64,000 nucleotides of DNA, from contig NZ_AP027130.1 in assembly GCF_027925145.1 (NCBI RefSeq), positions 310,001 through 374,000 on the forward strand, read 5' to 3'. Shown here piece by piece: positions 10,042 to 18,479 of this stretch. Made by a program: the position numbers and the translations under genes. The notes under the pieces were generated by a model. That model was not told the origin of the DNA. It did not search any database and saw only the letters and a program-made list of their open reading frames with translations. Position 1 is the first letter of the stretch, and every line of letters starts with the position of its first letter. The stretch comes from Thermodesulfomicrobium sp. WS. GTDB lineage: Bacteria > Desulfobacterota > Desulfovibrionia > Desulfovibrionales > Desulfomicrobiaceae.

Positions 10042-12858
10042 ATGGACTTGCGCCGTGTCTTTTCTTTGGTGCTGATGCTGCTCTTGTGGGCAGCCACAGC
10101 CCAGGCCGTGATCACCGCGCCGGACGATCCCCGTCTTTTTCGCGCCATCACCCTGCCGCAGGGGACCCAGGTCCTTGTGGTGCACGACCCCAGCGCCACC
10201 AAGGCCGCAGCCGCCGTGGCCCTGCCGGTGGGAAGCCTCCACGACCCCGCCTCCCAGCAAGGACTGGCGCATTTCCTGGAACACATGCTCTTTCTGGGCT
10301 CCCGCCATTTTCCCGAGCCCGGCGCCTTTCAGGCCTTTGTGGAGGCGAACGGCGGCCAGACCAACGCCATGACCGCCTACGGCTCCACGGTGTACGTGTT
10401 CGAGGCCGCCCCCGAGGCCCTGGCCGAAGGGCTTGCCCGTCTGGCGGACACCTTGGCCTACCCGCTGCTGGACCCCGCATATGTGGACAAAGAGCGCCAC
10501 GCAGTGCACGCGGAGATGGAATCCAAAAAGTTCGACGACGGCCGGCGGCTCGTGATGCTCACCTTCTCCACCCTCAACCCCGAGCACCCGGCCACACAGT
10601 TTACCGGCGGCAACCTGGAGACCCTGGCGGACAAACCCGGCTCTCGCCTCCACGACGCCCTGACCCATTTTCACGCCACCTGGTATTCGGCGCCGCTTGT
10701 GCGCGTCGTCCTCACCGGTCCCCAGTCTCTGGACCAGCTCGAGGCCATTGCCCGCCAGACCCTGGAAAAACTCCCAATGCGCGCCCAAACCCCGCCGGTC
10801 ATCACCACCCCGGCGGTCACCCCTCAGGAGACCGGCGTGTGGGTGCACATACGGCCCGTGCGGCCCATGCAGCTTCTGCGCCTGGACTTCGTGCTCCCGA
10901 AAAACCTGGATGACCGCCGCACCAAACCCCTGGAGCTGGTGGCCGGGGTCATCGGCGCCGAGACCCCGGGGAGCCTGGTGGAAGAACTGCGCCGCCAGGG
11001 CCTGGCCTTGTCCCTCTCTGCCGGGGTGGATACCGAAAGCCTGGGAAACGCCGCCATCCTGTCGGTCACCATCCAGCTCACCGACCAAGGGGCGCGCCTG
11101 CGCCAAGCCGTGGCCGCGCGCTGCTTCCACTTCTTCCAGCGCCTGGCCCGCGCCCCCCAAAGCCAATGGGAGGAGTACTTCGCCCAGCAGCGCCAGCTGG
11201 CTGCGCTCCATTTCCGCTACGACCCACCGGGCCGGGGCTTTGACCTGGCGGCGGACCTGGCAGGCCGCATGCTGCAGTACCCCGTAGAGGACGTACTTTT
11301 CGGCCCCTACCGCATGGACGCCCTGGATTGGGACCGGGTGCAGGCCATCGTGCACGCCCTGACGCCAGAGCACGCCCGCGTCTTCTCCGTAGACCCCACC
11401 GCAGCCACGGACCGCGCGGCCTATTTCTACGGCACCCCCTACGCGGTGCAGCCCATCGCCGCCGATATCCTTGCGGCAGCACCGGACAGCGGAACCCTTC
11501 CCCAGCCGAACCCCTTCGTGCCCACGGATCTTGCGCTGCGCCCACACGCTCCCCAAACCCATCCGGAACTGGTCTACGCCGCCCGGGGCATCCGCGCCTG
11601 GTGGACGCCCTCCCGCTTCATCCAACAGCCCAAGGTGGCCATGGTGCTGCGCGCCACCGCACTGCACCGAGACGCAAACGCGCGCGACGCCGCCCTGGCG
11701 GCCTTGTGGGCGGAGGCCTGGCGGCAGGAGCAGGCGGGCCTGCGCTTCATGGCCCAGGAAGCCGGGCTCGACCTCCAGGTGGACGCCGACGCCGAAGACC
11801 TCACCGTCCGGGTGGAAGGCTTCCAGCATCATGCCCCAACGCTCCTCACCACGGCCCTCGGTTTTCTCAAAACGCCGGTGTCCGCCACGCGTTTTGCCCA
11901 AGCCAGGGCCGAACGGGTCCGGAGCCTGCGCGGCGAAAAGAGCCGTGGGGTCTTTGGTCAGGCCATGGAACAAGTGTATGCCACCCTGCGTGCCCAAGCC
12001 TTTTCCCACGAGGCCGTGCTCGAAGCGACGCAAAAGCTCACGCCTGCGGACCTGGAGGCATGGCGTACCCGCATGCTCGCCCAGGCCGCCTTCCAGCTGC
12101 TCGTCGTGGGGAACCTCTCCCGCACCGAGGCCCAAGCTGTGGCCGACAGCGTCGCCCATGTGGTGGGCTTCCGGGACGCGACCCCCACGCCCCTGACGCG
12201 CGTCCTTCCCCAAAGGGAGACGGCGCTGGCGATCCAGCGCTTCGTCCCCCTGGAAGACAGTGCGGCGGTTCTCGCCTTTTTTGCCCCGGAGACTTCGGCG
12301 GCGATGCGCGCGCGCAGCATGGTGGCCGCGGAGCTCGTCTCCGCCCGCTTCTACCATGAGCTGCGCACCGAAGAGCAGCTCGGCTACATCGTAACCGCCT
12401 TTCCCGTGCAGACGGGGTATGCCGCAGGCATCGGCTTTGGGGTGCAAAGCCCGGTAGCTGGAGCGCGGCAACTTGCCCAACGCATCCAAGCCTTTGCGCA
12501 GACGCTGCCTTTTTCCGAGGTGGCCGGGGCCTTTGCCACGGTGCGCCAAGGGCTTGTCGCCTCCCTCAGCGCCCCGCCGCAAACCTTGGGCGAGGAACTG
12601 GGGTGGTTGCTGCGGGATCTCCTTTTGGGAAACGCCGCCTGGAACGGCAAGGAGCAGCTGCGCGCCGCGCTGCTTTTCCTCACGGAAGAGAACCTGCTGG
12701 AGTTTTGGGAGACTGCGGTCCGCCGCGGCACGGGAATGCGACTTATCGTGGAGATGAGCGGGACGAGGCACCCGGATGCACCGAATCCCACGGCGCTGCC
12801 GGACGCCAGCGCCGCTGCCGGGCGCCTTCCCACCATGCGCATCAGTCCGCTGTGGTGA
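10042..12858 (+). CDS. Secreted M16-family metalloprotease (pitrilysin/insulinase type)
   Basis: The 938-residue protein starts with a signal peptide (MDLRRVFSLVLMLLLWAATA, cleavage likely after AQA at about 22), so it acts in the periplasm or outside. The inverted zinc motif HFLEH is at residues 77-81 (HxxEH). The downstream glutamate lies in the ERHAVHAEMESKKFDDGRR region, as in protease III. Length matches pitrilysin-type M16A enzymes of about 930-960 residues with active N-terminal and inactive C-terminal halves. They degrade small peptides and misfolded fragments. AAGGAGC lies 8 nt before the ATG. It is convergent with the RlmI-like gene, 17 bp away. Confidence 0.92.
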   Translation: MDLRRVFSLVLMLLLWAATAQAVITAPDDPRLFRAITLPQGTQVLVVHDPSATKAAAAVALPVGSLHDPASQQGLAHFLEHMLFLGSRHFPEPGAFQAFVEANGGQTNAMTAYGSTVYVFEAAPEALAEGLARLADTLAYPLLDPAYVDKERHAVHAEMESKKFDDGRRLVMLTFSTLNPEHPATQFTGGNLETLADKPGSRLHDALTHFHATWYSAPLVRVVLTGPQSLDQLEAIARQTLEKLPMRAQTPPVITTPAVTPQETGVWVHIRPVRPMQLLRLDFVLPKNLDDRRTKPLELVAGVIGAETPGSLVEELRRQGLALSLSAGVDTESLGNAAILSVTIQLTDQGARLRQAVAARCFHFFQRLARAPQSQWEEYFAQQRQLAALHFRYDPPGRGFDLAADLAGRMLQYPVEDVLFGPYRMDALDWDRVQAIVHALTPEHARVFSVDPTAATDRAAYFYGTPYAVQPIAADILAAAPDSGTLPQPNPFVPTDLALRPHAPQTHPELVYAARGIRAWWTPSRFIQQPKVAMVLRATALHRDANARDAALAALWAEAWRQEQAGLRFMAQEAGLDLQVDADAEDLTVRVEGFQHHAPTLLTTALGFLKTPVSATRFAQARAERVRSLRGEKSRGVFGQAMEQVYATLRAQAFSHEAVLEATQKLTPADLEAWRTRMLAQAAFQLLVVGNLSRTEAQAVADSVAHVVGFRDATPTPLTRVLPQRETALAIQRFVPLEDSAAVLAFFAPETSAAMRARSMVAAELVSARFYHELRTEEQLGYIVTAFPVQTGYAAGIGFGVQSPVAGARQLAQRIQAFAQTLPFSEVAGAFATVRQGLVASLSAPPQTLGEELGWLLRDLLLGNAAWNGKEQLRAALLFLTEENLLEFWETAVRRGTGMRLIVEMSGTRHPDAPNPTALPDASAAAGRLPTMRISPLW

Positions 12859-12875
12859 CGGCCTGTGCCGTGGCG

Positions 12876-14051
12876 CTACACCATGAGATGGAGTCCCTTG
12901 AGATAGGCGGCCTCGGGAAAGCTCGTCAGGACCGGATGGTCCGCGGCCTGGGTGAGGCGGGCGAGGATGCGCCCCTCCACCCCGGCGTCCAGGGCGGCGT
13001 CGGCCACCACTTTCTGGAACAGGCTTTCTTCCAAGAGCCCTGAGCAGGAAAAGGTGAAGAGCTGGCCCCCTGGCGCAAGCAGGCGCAGGGCCCAATAGTT
13101 GATGTCCTTATAGCCGCGGCAGCCCCGGGGGATAGCGGCCTTGGCCTCGATGAACTTGGGCGGGTCGAGGACGATGAGGTCATAGCGCGCGCCGGCCTGG
13201 GCCTGGGCGCGCAGGAAGGCGAACACATCGGCTTCTACGTGCTCCACCTTGGCCCCCCAGCCATGGGCCTCGGCATGGCGCTTGGCGAGGGCCAAGGCCG
13301 GTGCGGACACGTCCACCTGGGTCACGTGCGCGGCCCCGCCCGCCAGGGCCGCCAAGCCAAAGCCGCCGGTATAGCAGAAGCAATTGAGCACCCGCGCACC
13401 GAAAGCAGCACGGCGCACGGCCTGGCGGTTGTCCCGCTGGTCGAGGTACATGCCGGTCTTATGGCCGTGGAGTACGTCCACTTCCATGCGGATGCCGTGC
13501 TCCTCGAAAAAGACTCGCTCGGGAAGACTTCCGCGCACCACCTGGACCCGCGGGCCAAGGCCCTCTTTTCCCCGCACCGAAACGTCCGAGCGCTCCACCA
13601 GGACGCAGCCAGGAAACACCGTCTCCAAAGCGGCCACCACGGCCTCGCGCCACGCCTCCATGCCCGCGGTCACCATCTGGAAGACCACCACCGCGCCGTA
13701 GACGTCCACCACAAGCCCAGGCAAGCCGTCGGACTCGGCGAACACCATGCGCCAGCCCGTGGACGCGGTGAAGTCCGGCAAGCGGCGCCGCCGGGCCACC
13801 GCGGCGTGCAGGCGGCGCAGGAAAAAGGCGGCGTCCACCGGCTCGTCCGGGTCGAAGGTCCATACCCGGGCACGGATCTGCGAGGCAGGGCTCATGCCTG
13901 CCCGGGCAAGCCACGTCCCTTGCGCGTCACAGACGTCCACCACCGCACCGGGAGAAAACGTCGGGGATTGGCGGGCGATGGCGCCGGCAAAAATCCAGGG
14001 ATGGCGGCGACGCAGGGACTTTTCCCGACCTGGGGCGAGGATGAGGGGCAT
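12876..14051 (-). CDS. RlmI-like class I rRNA cytosine-C5 methyltransferase
   Basis: The protein has 391 residues. An N-terminal PUA-like domain (about 1-75, starting MPLILAPGREKSLRRRHPWI) is followed by an EEHP-type beta-hairpin region. A Rossmann SAM-methyltransferase carries VLNCFCYTGGFGLAAL (motif I), LDPPKF (motif IV, about 275) and FTFSCSGLL with the family cysteine. This is the RlmI/RlmK-N architecture that methylates C1962 of 23S rRNA in E. coli. The ATG at 14051 has AAGGAG 6 nt upstream. It is the last gene of a three-gene minus-strand group (RluA-like, GT39, RlmI-like). Confidence 0.9.
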   Translation of the reverse strand: MPLILAPGREKSLRRRHPWIFAGAIARQSPTFSPGAVVDVCDAQGTWLARAGMSPASQIRARVWTFDPDEPVDAAFFLRRLHAAVARRRRLPDFTASTGWRMVFAESDGLPGLVVDVYGAVVVFQMVTAGMEAWREAVVAALETVFPGCVLVERSDVSVRGKEGLGPRVQVVRGSLPERVFFEEHGIRMEVDVLHGHKTGMYLDQRDNRQAVRRAAFGARVLNCFCYTGGFGLAALAGGAAHVTQVDVSAPALALAKRHAEAHGWGAKVEHVEADVFAFLRAQAQAGARYDLIVLDPPKFIEAKAAIPRGCRGYKDINYWALRLLAPGGQLFTFSCSGLLEESLFQKVVADAALDAGVEGRILARLTQAADHPVLTSFPEAAYLKGLHLMV

Positions 14052-14067
14052 GGCGAACTCCTTCGGG

Positions 14068-15549
14068 TCAAAAAGTCGTGGACTGGGTCTTGGGCCAGGT
14101 CCCGCGAAATCCCTGGCACACAAACACGGTGAAGGTTTGGCCCTGCACCCAGAGGCGCCGGGTGGTGAGCACCTGGGGCGGGCCCACGGTGGCAAAAAGG
14201 GCCTGGACTTCGGGCGGGGCCGCTGTCTCCACCCCGCGCATGACAAACACCGCGTGGCGGAACTCTGGTCCCGGTCCAGGCCACAGGTCGTACTGATTGC
14301 GCTTGCGGCCGGTATCGATGCAGTAGGCGCGCTTTTGCCCCGGGGTATAGAAAGAGAGCTCCGCCGTGACGCCGTATTCCTCGGCAAAGGCAAAGGCCGG
14401 CCCATCGAGGGTCTCCATGATGCGCCCCACTTCCTCACCCAGATCCCGCCAGCCGATGACGCGGGCCAAAAGCGGCCCCGGCACGGGGAGTACGGCCTGC
14501 AGATACACGACCGCGGCCACCATCACGCCAAAAGCGGCGACCCGCCGCGCCGCGTGCCAAGACTTCTGGGCAAAGCGACGGAAGCTATCCGCCACCAGCA
14601 TCAGCCCACCCACATACGCGCTCACCGCCCAGTTGGCCTCGATCTTGGTATGAAAACTCCACAGGAAGAAGAAACCGAAGACCGGCCAGAAAAACGCCCG
14701 GCCCAAAAGGGCGATCTGTGGATCAAGATCCGCCGTGCGGCGCAGACCACGCACCAGAAAATACGCCCACCACGGGGTGAGCAAGGCCACTTGGCTTGCC
14801 AGAAACTCCGGCGGAGAGCTCAACCGCAGCCATCGGGAGGCCTTGGTCCCCATGACCGCGCCCCGGTAGAGCACGTGTTTGATGCCCACCCAATCATGCA
14901 AAGCATTCCACAGGAGCACCGGGAAAAGACCGGCCACGGCGCCCAGCGCCAGGGCCAGCATCAGCCGCGGCCAAAGTCCGGCGGCAAGTCCAAAGCGCCG
15001 CCCCCAAAGCCCTGCAGCCAGCAGGGCCATGGGGACGAAGGCGAGCATGGTGTATTTGGCAAGCACCCCCAAAGCCAAGACCATGGCCAGAAGCATGGTC
15101 CCCCGGCCAGTCTGAAGAAAGCGGTGCAGCAGGACCACAGCCGCGCTGAAGCACACCAACAGCAGGTTGTCGGTGGTCATGAGCACCGCGCCTGCACTCA
15201 AGAACACGGTCGTGTTGAGGATGAGAAGCACCCACGGGGCCATCTCGGGCCCGCGCCACACCCGAACCACCCACCACCACCACATGCCCTGCACCAGCAC
15301 CGAGCCGACCACCGCACCCATACGCACTCCAAAGACTGTCGGACCGAATATCGTTGTCCACAGGGCATTCCACCAGGCAATGAGCGGCGGCTTGGAGTAA
15401 TACGAAAGCTGGAGCGTTCGGCTCCAATCCCAATACTGGGCCTCGTCCGGGGCAAGGTCGATGGTGGGAGAGAGGATGAAGGCCAGGCGGACCAGGGTGA
15501 ACCCTGCAAGGATCATCCAGGAAAGCCGGTGAGAATGCGCTCGGTCCAT
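14068..15549 (-). CDS. GT39/ArnT-like polytopic glycosyltransferase
   Basis: This 493-residue membrane protein has about ten hydrophobic segments. The N-terminal signature is DLAPDEAQYWDWSRTLQLSYYSKPPLIAWW; the periplasmic-loop acidic pair (DE) and the YxKPP motif are diagnostic of the dolichyl-phosphate-mannose/ArnT superfamily (GT39/PMT_2). These enzymes transfer sugars from polyprenyl-phosphate donors to lipid A, lipids or proteins at the outer face of the inner membrane. A soluble C-terminal domain of about 150 residues follows. The start could be 15549, or the downstream ATG at 15516, which forms an ATGA overlap with the preceding RluA-like gene; neither has a strong ribosome site. Confidence 0.82.
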   Translation of the reverse strand: MDRAHSHRLSWMILAGFTLVRLAFILSPTIDLAPDEAQYWDWSRTLQLSYYSKPPLIAWWNALWTTIFGPTVFGVRMGAVVGSVLVQGMWWWWVVRVWRGPEMAPWVLLILNTTVFLSAGAVLMTTDNLLLVCFSAAVVLLHRFLQTGRGTMLLAMVLALGVLAKYTMLAFVPMALLAAGLWGRRFGLAAGLWPRLMLALALGAVAGLFPVLLWNALHDWVGIKHVLYRGAVMGTKASRWLRLSSPPEFLASQVALLTPWWAYFLVRGLRRTADLDPQIALLGRAFFWPVFGFFFLWSFHTKIEANWAVSAYVGGLMLVADSFRRFAQKSWHAARRVAAFGVMVAAVVYLQAVLPVPGPLLARVIGWRDLGEEVGRIMETLDGPAFAFAEEYGVTAELSFYTPGQKRAYCIDTGRKRNQYDLWPGPGPEFRHAVFVMRGVETAAPPEVQALFATVGPPQVLTTRRLWVQGQTFTVFVCQGFRGTWPKTQSTTF

Positions 15550-16481
15550 GCGTCAACCATGCGGAGGTGTTCCGAAGTCAAGGTAAAGGGAAGAGGCCAG
15601 GCCGGCAGCACACGCCATTGCCATGGGGCAGCGTGGAGCAGCGTGGCGTGGAGCAGGAGCCGCGGCCCGGGGTGGCCGTATTTGCCATCCCCCACGATGG
15701 GATGGCCCACATGGGCCAGGTGGGCGCGGATCTGGTGGGTGCGGCCGGTGCCGAGGAGCACGCCCAAGAGACTCTGCTCCCGGCGGACCACCAAGGGGAC
15801 CACCTGGGTGCTGGCGGATTTTCCCGCGCCCACCTGGACCTTTTGCCGGCCCGGCGCCCCTTTCTTGGCCAGGGCCATGGTCAAGAGCGTCTCCCCCAGC
15901 CGCCACGCTCCCTCCACCCAACAGAGGTATCCTTTGCGCACCGAAGGCCACGCAGCGTGAAGACGGCGCAAGGTGGGGTGGTTGCGGGCGCACAGCACCA
16001 GCCCCGAAGTGTCGCGATCCAAGCGGTGCACCGGGATGGGGGCAAATTCCGGAAAACGGGCGGCCAACCGCACGCTCAGGGCGTCCTGCCAACCGCTTCC
16101 TGGATGCACGGGAAGGCCCGAGGGCTTATCCACCACCACCACATCCGTATCCACATACACCACGTGGAGCTCAGGGGACGAGGAGGGACACGCCGCCGGC
16201 CTTTCCTCTAGATGGCGCAAAGGCGGGATGCGCACCACCTGCCCTGCCGCCACGCGGCAAAAAGGCGTCACGCGCCGACCATCCACCCGGATCTGACCGG
16301 TGCGCACCAGGCGCAGCAGCAGGCTTTGGGGCAGCGGGCCAAGGGCGGCGCGCAGGAAAGAAAAGAGCTTGCGGCCGTCGTGCTGCGGCGCCACTTCCAG
16401 GTGGCGCACGCCCTGATGATGCTCTGGTTCCTGCTTTGACACGGGGTGTCCATGAAGACTAGAGCCCGGCGTGTCAAACAT
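15513..16481 (-). CDS. RluA-family pseudouridine synthase
   Basis: The protein combines an S4-like RNA-binding N-terminus (GRKLFSFLRAALG, then LVRTGQIRVDGRR) with a RluA catalytic domain: VDKPSGLPVHPG, then HRLDRDTSGLVLCARN, which contains the catalytic Asp in HRLDxxTSG. A GRTHQIRAHLAHVGHPIVGD motif follows (split as GRTHQIRAHL, GHPIVGD). It isomerises uridine in 23S rRNA (RluC/D-like) or tRNA; the site cannot be told from sequence. The start is uncertain: ATG 16481 shares a CATG with the opposite gene's ATG at 16480, and GTG codons at 16442 or 16409 are alternatives. Confidence 0.88.
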   Translation of the reverse strand: MFDTPGSSLHGHPVSKQEPEHHQGVRHLEVAPQHDGRKLFSFLRAALGPLPQSLLLRLVRTGQIRVDGRRVTPFCRVAAGQVVRIPPLRHLEERPAACPSSSPELHVVYVDTDVVVVDKPSGLPVHPGSGWQDALSVRLAARFPEFAPIPVHRLDRDTSGLVLCARNHPTLRRLHAAWPSVRKGYLCWVEGAWRLGETLLTMALAKKGAPGRQKVQVGAGKSASTQVVPLVVRREQSLLGVLLGTGRTHQIRAHLAHVGHPIVGDGKYGHPGPRLLLHATLLHAAPWQWRVLPAWPLPFTLTSEHLRMVDAWTERILTGFPG

Positions 16482-17688
16482 GAAACCCACACGCACCTTT
16501 CGCATCACCGGCCAGGAGCACGAAGTCCCCGGCATCGAGACCCTGCTTCGGACCGAAGGCTTTGATTTCGAGCCCGCTCTGCTGCATCCCAGAGTCCGCG
16601 TCCTGCAAGAGGAGCCCTTTGCCTTGGGCCGCAGCCTGGCCGCACGCTTGGGCCTCATCTACATCCAGGACATCTCGTCCATGGTGCCGCCCCTGGTGCT
16701 CGCCCCCCACCCCGGGGACGTCGTGCTGGATCTGTGCGCAAGTCCGGGCAGCAAGACCGGTATGCTCGCCGAGGCCGTAGGCTTGAGGGGCATGGTGATG
16801 GCCAATGAGCCAAGCCCCCGCCGCCTTGCGACCCTGCGGGCCAATATGCGCCAGATCGGGGCCGTGGAGGTGGTGACCACCTCCTTTGCCCGCTTTCCCA
16901 AACTTCCCTCAACGCTTGGCTTTCCCCGCATCCTGGTGGACGCGCCCTGCAGCGGCTGGGGCACTGCCCACAAGCACCCGGAAGTGCTGCGCCTGTGGCG
17001 GGAGGAGAAAACCCAGACCCTGGAGTCCCTGCAGCGCGCCCTCCTTGCCCGGGCCGCGGAAATCCTCGCCCCGGGCGGACTCCTCGTCTACTCCACCTGC
17101 ACCACCAATACCCGGGAAAACGAAGCCCAGATCTCCTGGGCCGAAGACGCCCTGGGCCTGAGGCCGCAAACCCCGCCCACGCTCCAAGGCATTGCCCTGG
17201 AGCCCACCCAGCCGGGATGCCTGCGGGTGGTGGATCGCCGCGGCCAAGGCTTCTTCGTGGCCATGCTGCGCAAAGATGGCCCGCCCCCCCCGGCCTGGAC
17301 CATTCCCGAGGAAGGTGGCCGTCCGGTACACGCTGCTTTTCCCGATGCTGCGGCGTGCTGGGACGCCTTTACCTTGGTGCCTCGGCACAAGGTCTGGGAT
17401 CTCACCCCCAAGCTCGCCCTGCTCCTGCCTGCGGACATTGCGTGGCGAGGTTTGGAAATAGGACGCCACGGAAAAAATATCGCATGGAATTTGGGCTGCC
17501 GTCGGCTGGAAAACCTGGTGCACGCGCCTGTCTGGGAAGTGGACGACGCACGGATGCTCTCGCGACTGCTCGCCGGAGAAAGCTTTCACCACGCCGGCAG
17601 CGATGGCCGGGTCAAGGTATTCTTCCAGCAGGTATTTGTCGGATGGGCGACGCGGCGCGCCGGCCGCCTCATGTGGACCAATCGCTAA
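16480..17688 (+). CDS. RsmF/RsmB-family RNA cytosine-C5 methyltransferase
   Basis: This is a NOL1/NOP2/Sun-family enzyme of about 402 residues. Motifs are DLCASPGSKTGMLAEAVG (SAM site), VDAPCSGWGT (Pro-Cys, release cysteine) and VYSTCTTNTRENE (Thr-Cys, nucleophile). A C-terminal PUA-like domain after about residue 270 resembles RsmF/YebU, which makes m5C in 16S rRNA. Start options are GTG 16471 or ATG 16480; neither has a clear Shine-Dalgarno. It is divergent from the RluA-like gene with overlapping start codons and lies 11 bp upstream of the aldolase-like gene, so the two may be co-transcribed. Confidence 0.87.
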   Translation: MKPTRTFRITGQEHEVPGIETLLRTEGFDFEPALLHPRVRVLQEEPFALGRSLAARLGLIYIQDISSMVPPLVLAPHPGDVVLDLCASPGSKTGMLAEAVGLRGMVMANEPSPRRLATLRANMRQIGAVEVVTTSFARFPKLPSTLGFPRILVDAPCSGWGTAHKHPEVLRLWREEKTQTLESLQRALLARAAEILAPGGLLVYSTCTTNTRENEAQISWAEDALGLRPQTPPTLQGIALEPTQPGCLRVVDRRGQGFFVAMLRKDGPPPPAWTIPEEGGRPVHAAFPDAAACWDAFTLVPRHKVWDLTPKLALLLPADIAWRGLEIGRHGKNIAWNLGCRRLENLVHAPVWEVDDARMLSRLLAGESFHHAGSDGRVKVFFQQVFVGWATRRAGRLMWTNR

Positions 17689-17699
17689 GGAGGGGGACT

Positions 17700-18461
17700 G
17701 TGATCGGTGTCTTTCGCAAGACCGGACGTCTGTTTCATCCGAGCTCCAAGCGCACGGTCATCGTGCCGTTGGATCACGGCATGTCCGAAGGCATGCTCCC
17801 GGGGCTCGACGATGTGGGCAGCCTGGTGGAAACTCTGGCGCAAGTACCGGTGCAAGGCATCATCCTTCACAAAGGCATGGCCATAACCCACCTGGCGTCC
17901 ATCGATCTTTCCCAAAACCTGATCATCCACCTCTCCGCCGGCACCCGCCACGGGATCCCCCCGTATGCACGCACCATCGTCGGCTCCGTGGCCGAGGCCT
18001 TGCGCCTGGGAGCGGACATGGTTTCCGTCCAGGTGCACATCGGCAACGACATGGAAGAGCGTATGCTCGCCGACCTCGGTGCCGTCATCGACGAGGCCCA
18101 TGGCCTGGGAGTGCCGGTTTTGGCCATGATCTACGCCCGGGGCGGACAGATCGTCAACGAAACCGACCCCAGCCTGGTGGCGCATTGCATCCGCCTTGGG
18201 GCGGAAATGGGGGCCGATGTCATCAAGGTGGCCTACAGCGGCCCTAATCAAAACTTTCGCCGCGCCGTGGCCGCCTGCCCGGCGCCGGTAGTCATCAGCG
18301 GCGGCCCCAAAAACAGCGACGCCCGCGGTTTTCTGCGTACCCTGGAAGAAGCCCTGGATACCGGTATCGCCGGTGTGTGCGTGGGAAGAAACGTCTTCCA
18401 AAGCGAGGACCCCTTCAAGATGCTCCACGAGATCTGCCGCCTCGTGCACCACGGGGAATGA
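17700..18461 (+). CDS. 2-amino-3,7-dideoxy-D-threo-hept-6-ulosonate synthase / archaeal-type class I aldolase
   Basis: The 253-residue DhnA-type TIM barrel starts from GTG 17700, 7 nt after AGGAGGGG. Conserved segments are VIVPLDHGMSEG, LHKGM, IIHLSAGTRHG, VSVQVHIGND, LAMIYARGG, GADVIKVAYSG (Schiff-base lysine) and VVISGGPKN, then GVCVGRNVFQ. The pattern matches methanogen and Desulfovibrio ADTH synthase (AroA'), which starts an alternative dehydroquinate/aromatic-amino-acid route. The same fold also serves as fructose-bisphosphate aldolase. No partner AroB' (dehydroquinate synthase II) gene is in the window, so the ADTH assignment rests on sequence similarity only. Confidence 0.75.
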   Translation: MIGVFRKTGRLFHPSSKRTVIVPLDHGMSEGMLPGLDDVGSLVETLAQVPVQGIILHKGMAITHLASIDLSQNLIIHLSAGTRHGIPPYARTIVGSVAEALRLGADMVSVQVHIGNDMEERMLADLGAVIDEAHGLGVPVLAMIYARGGQIVNETDPSLVAHCIRLGAEMGADVIKVAYSGPNQNFRRAVAACPAPVVISGGPKNSDARGFLRTLEEALDTGIAGVCVGRNVFQSEDPFKMLHEICRLVHHGE

Positions 18462-18479
18462 TACGGCGCGCCATGCGGT

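Noticed and set aside
9901-13095. Very long open frame (over 1000 codons) antisense to the M16 protease
   Set aside because: Low-complexity Gly/Ala/His/Arg composition typical of antisense frames in GC-rich DNA; the plus strand has a full M16 protein with signal peptide and HFLEH.
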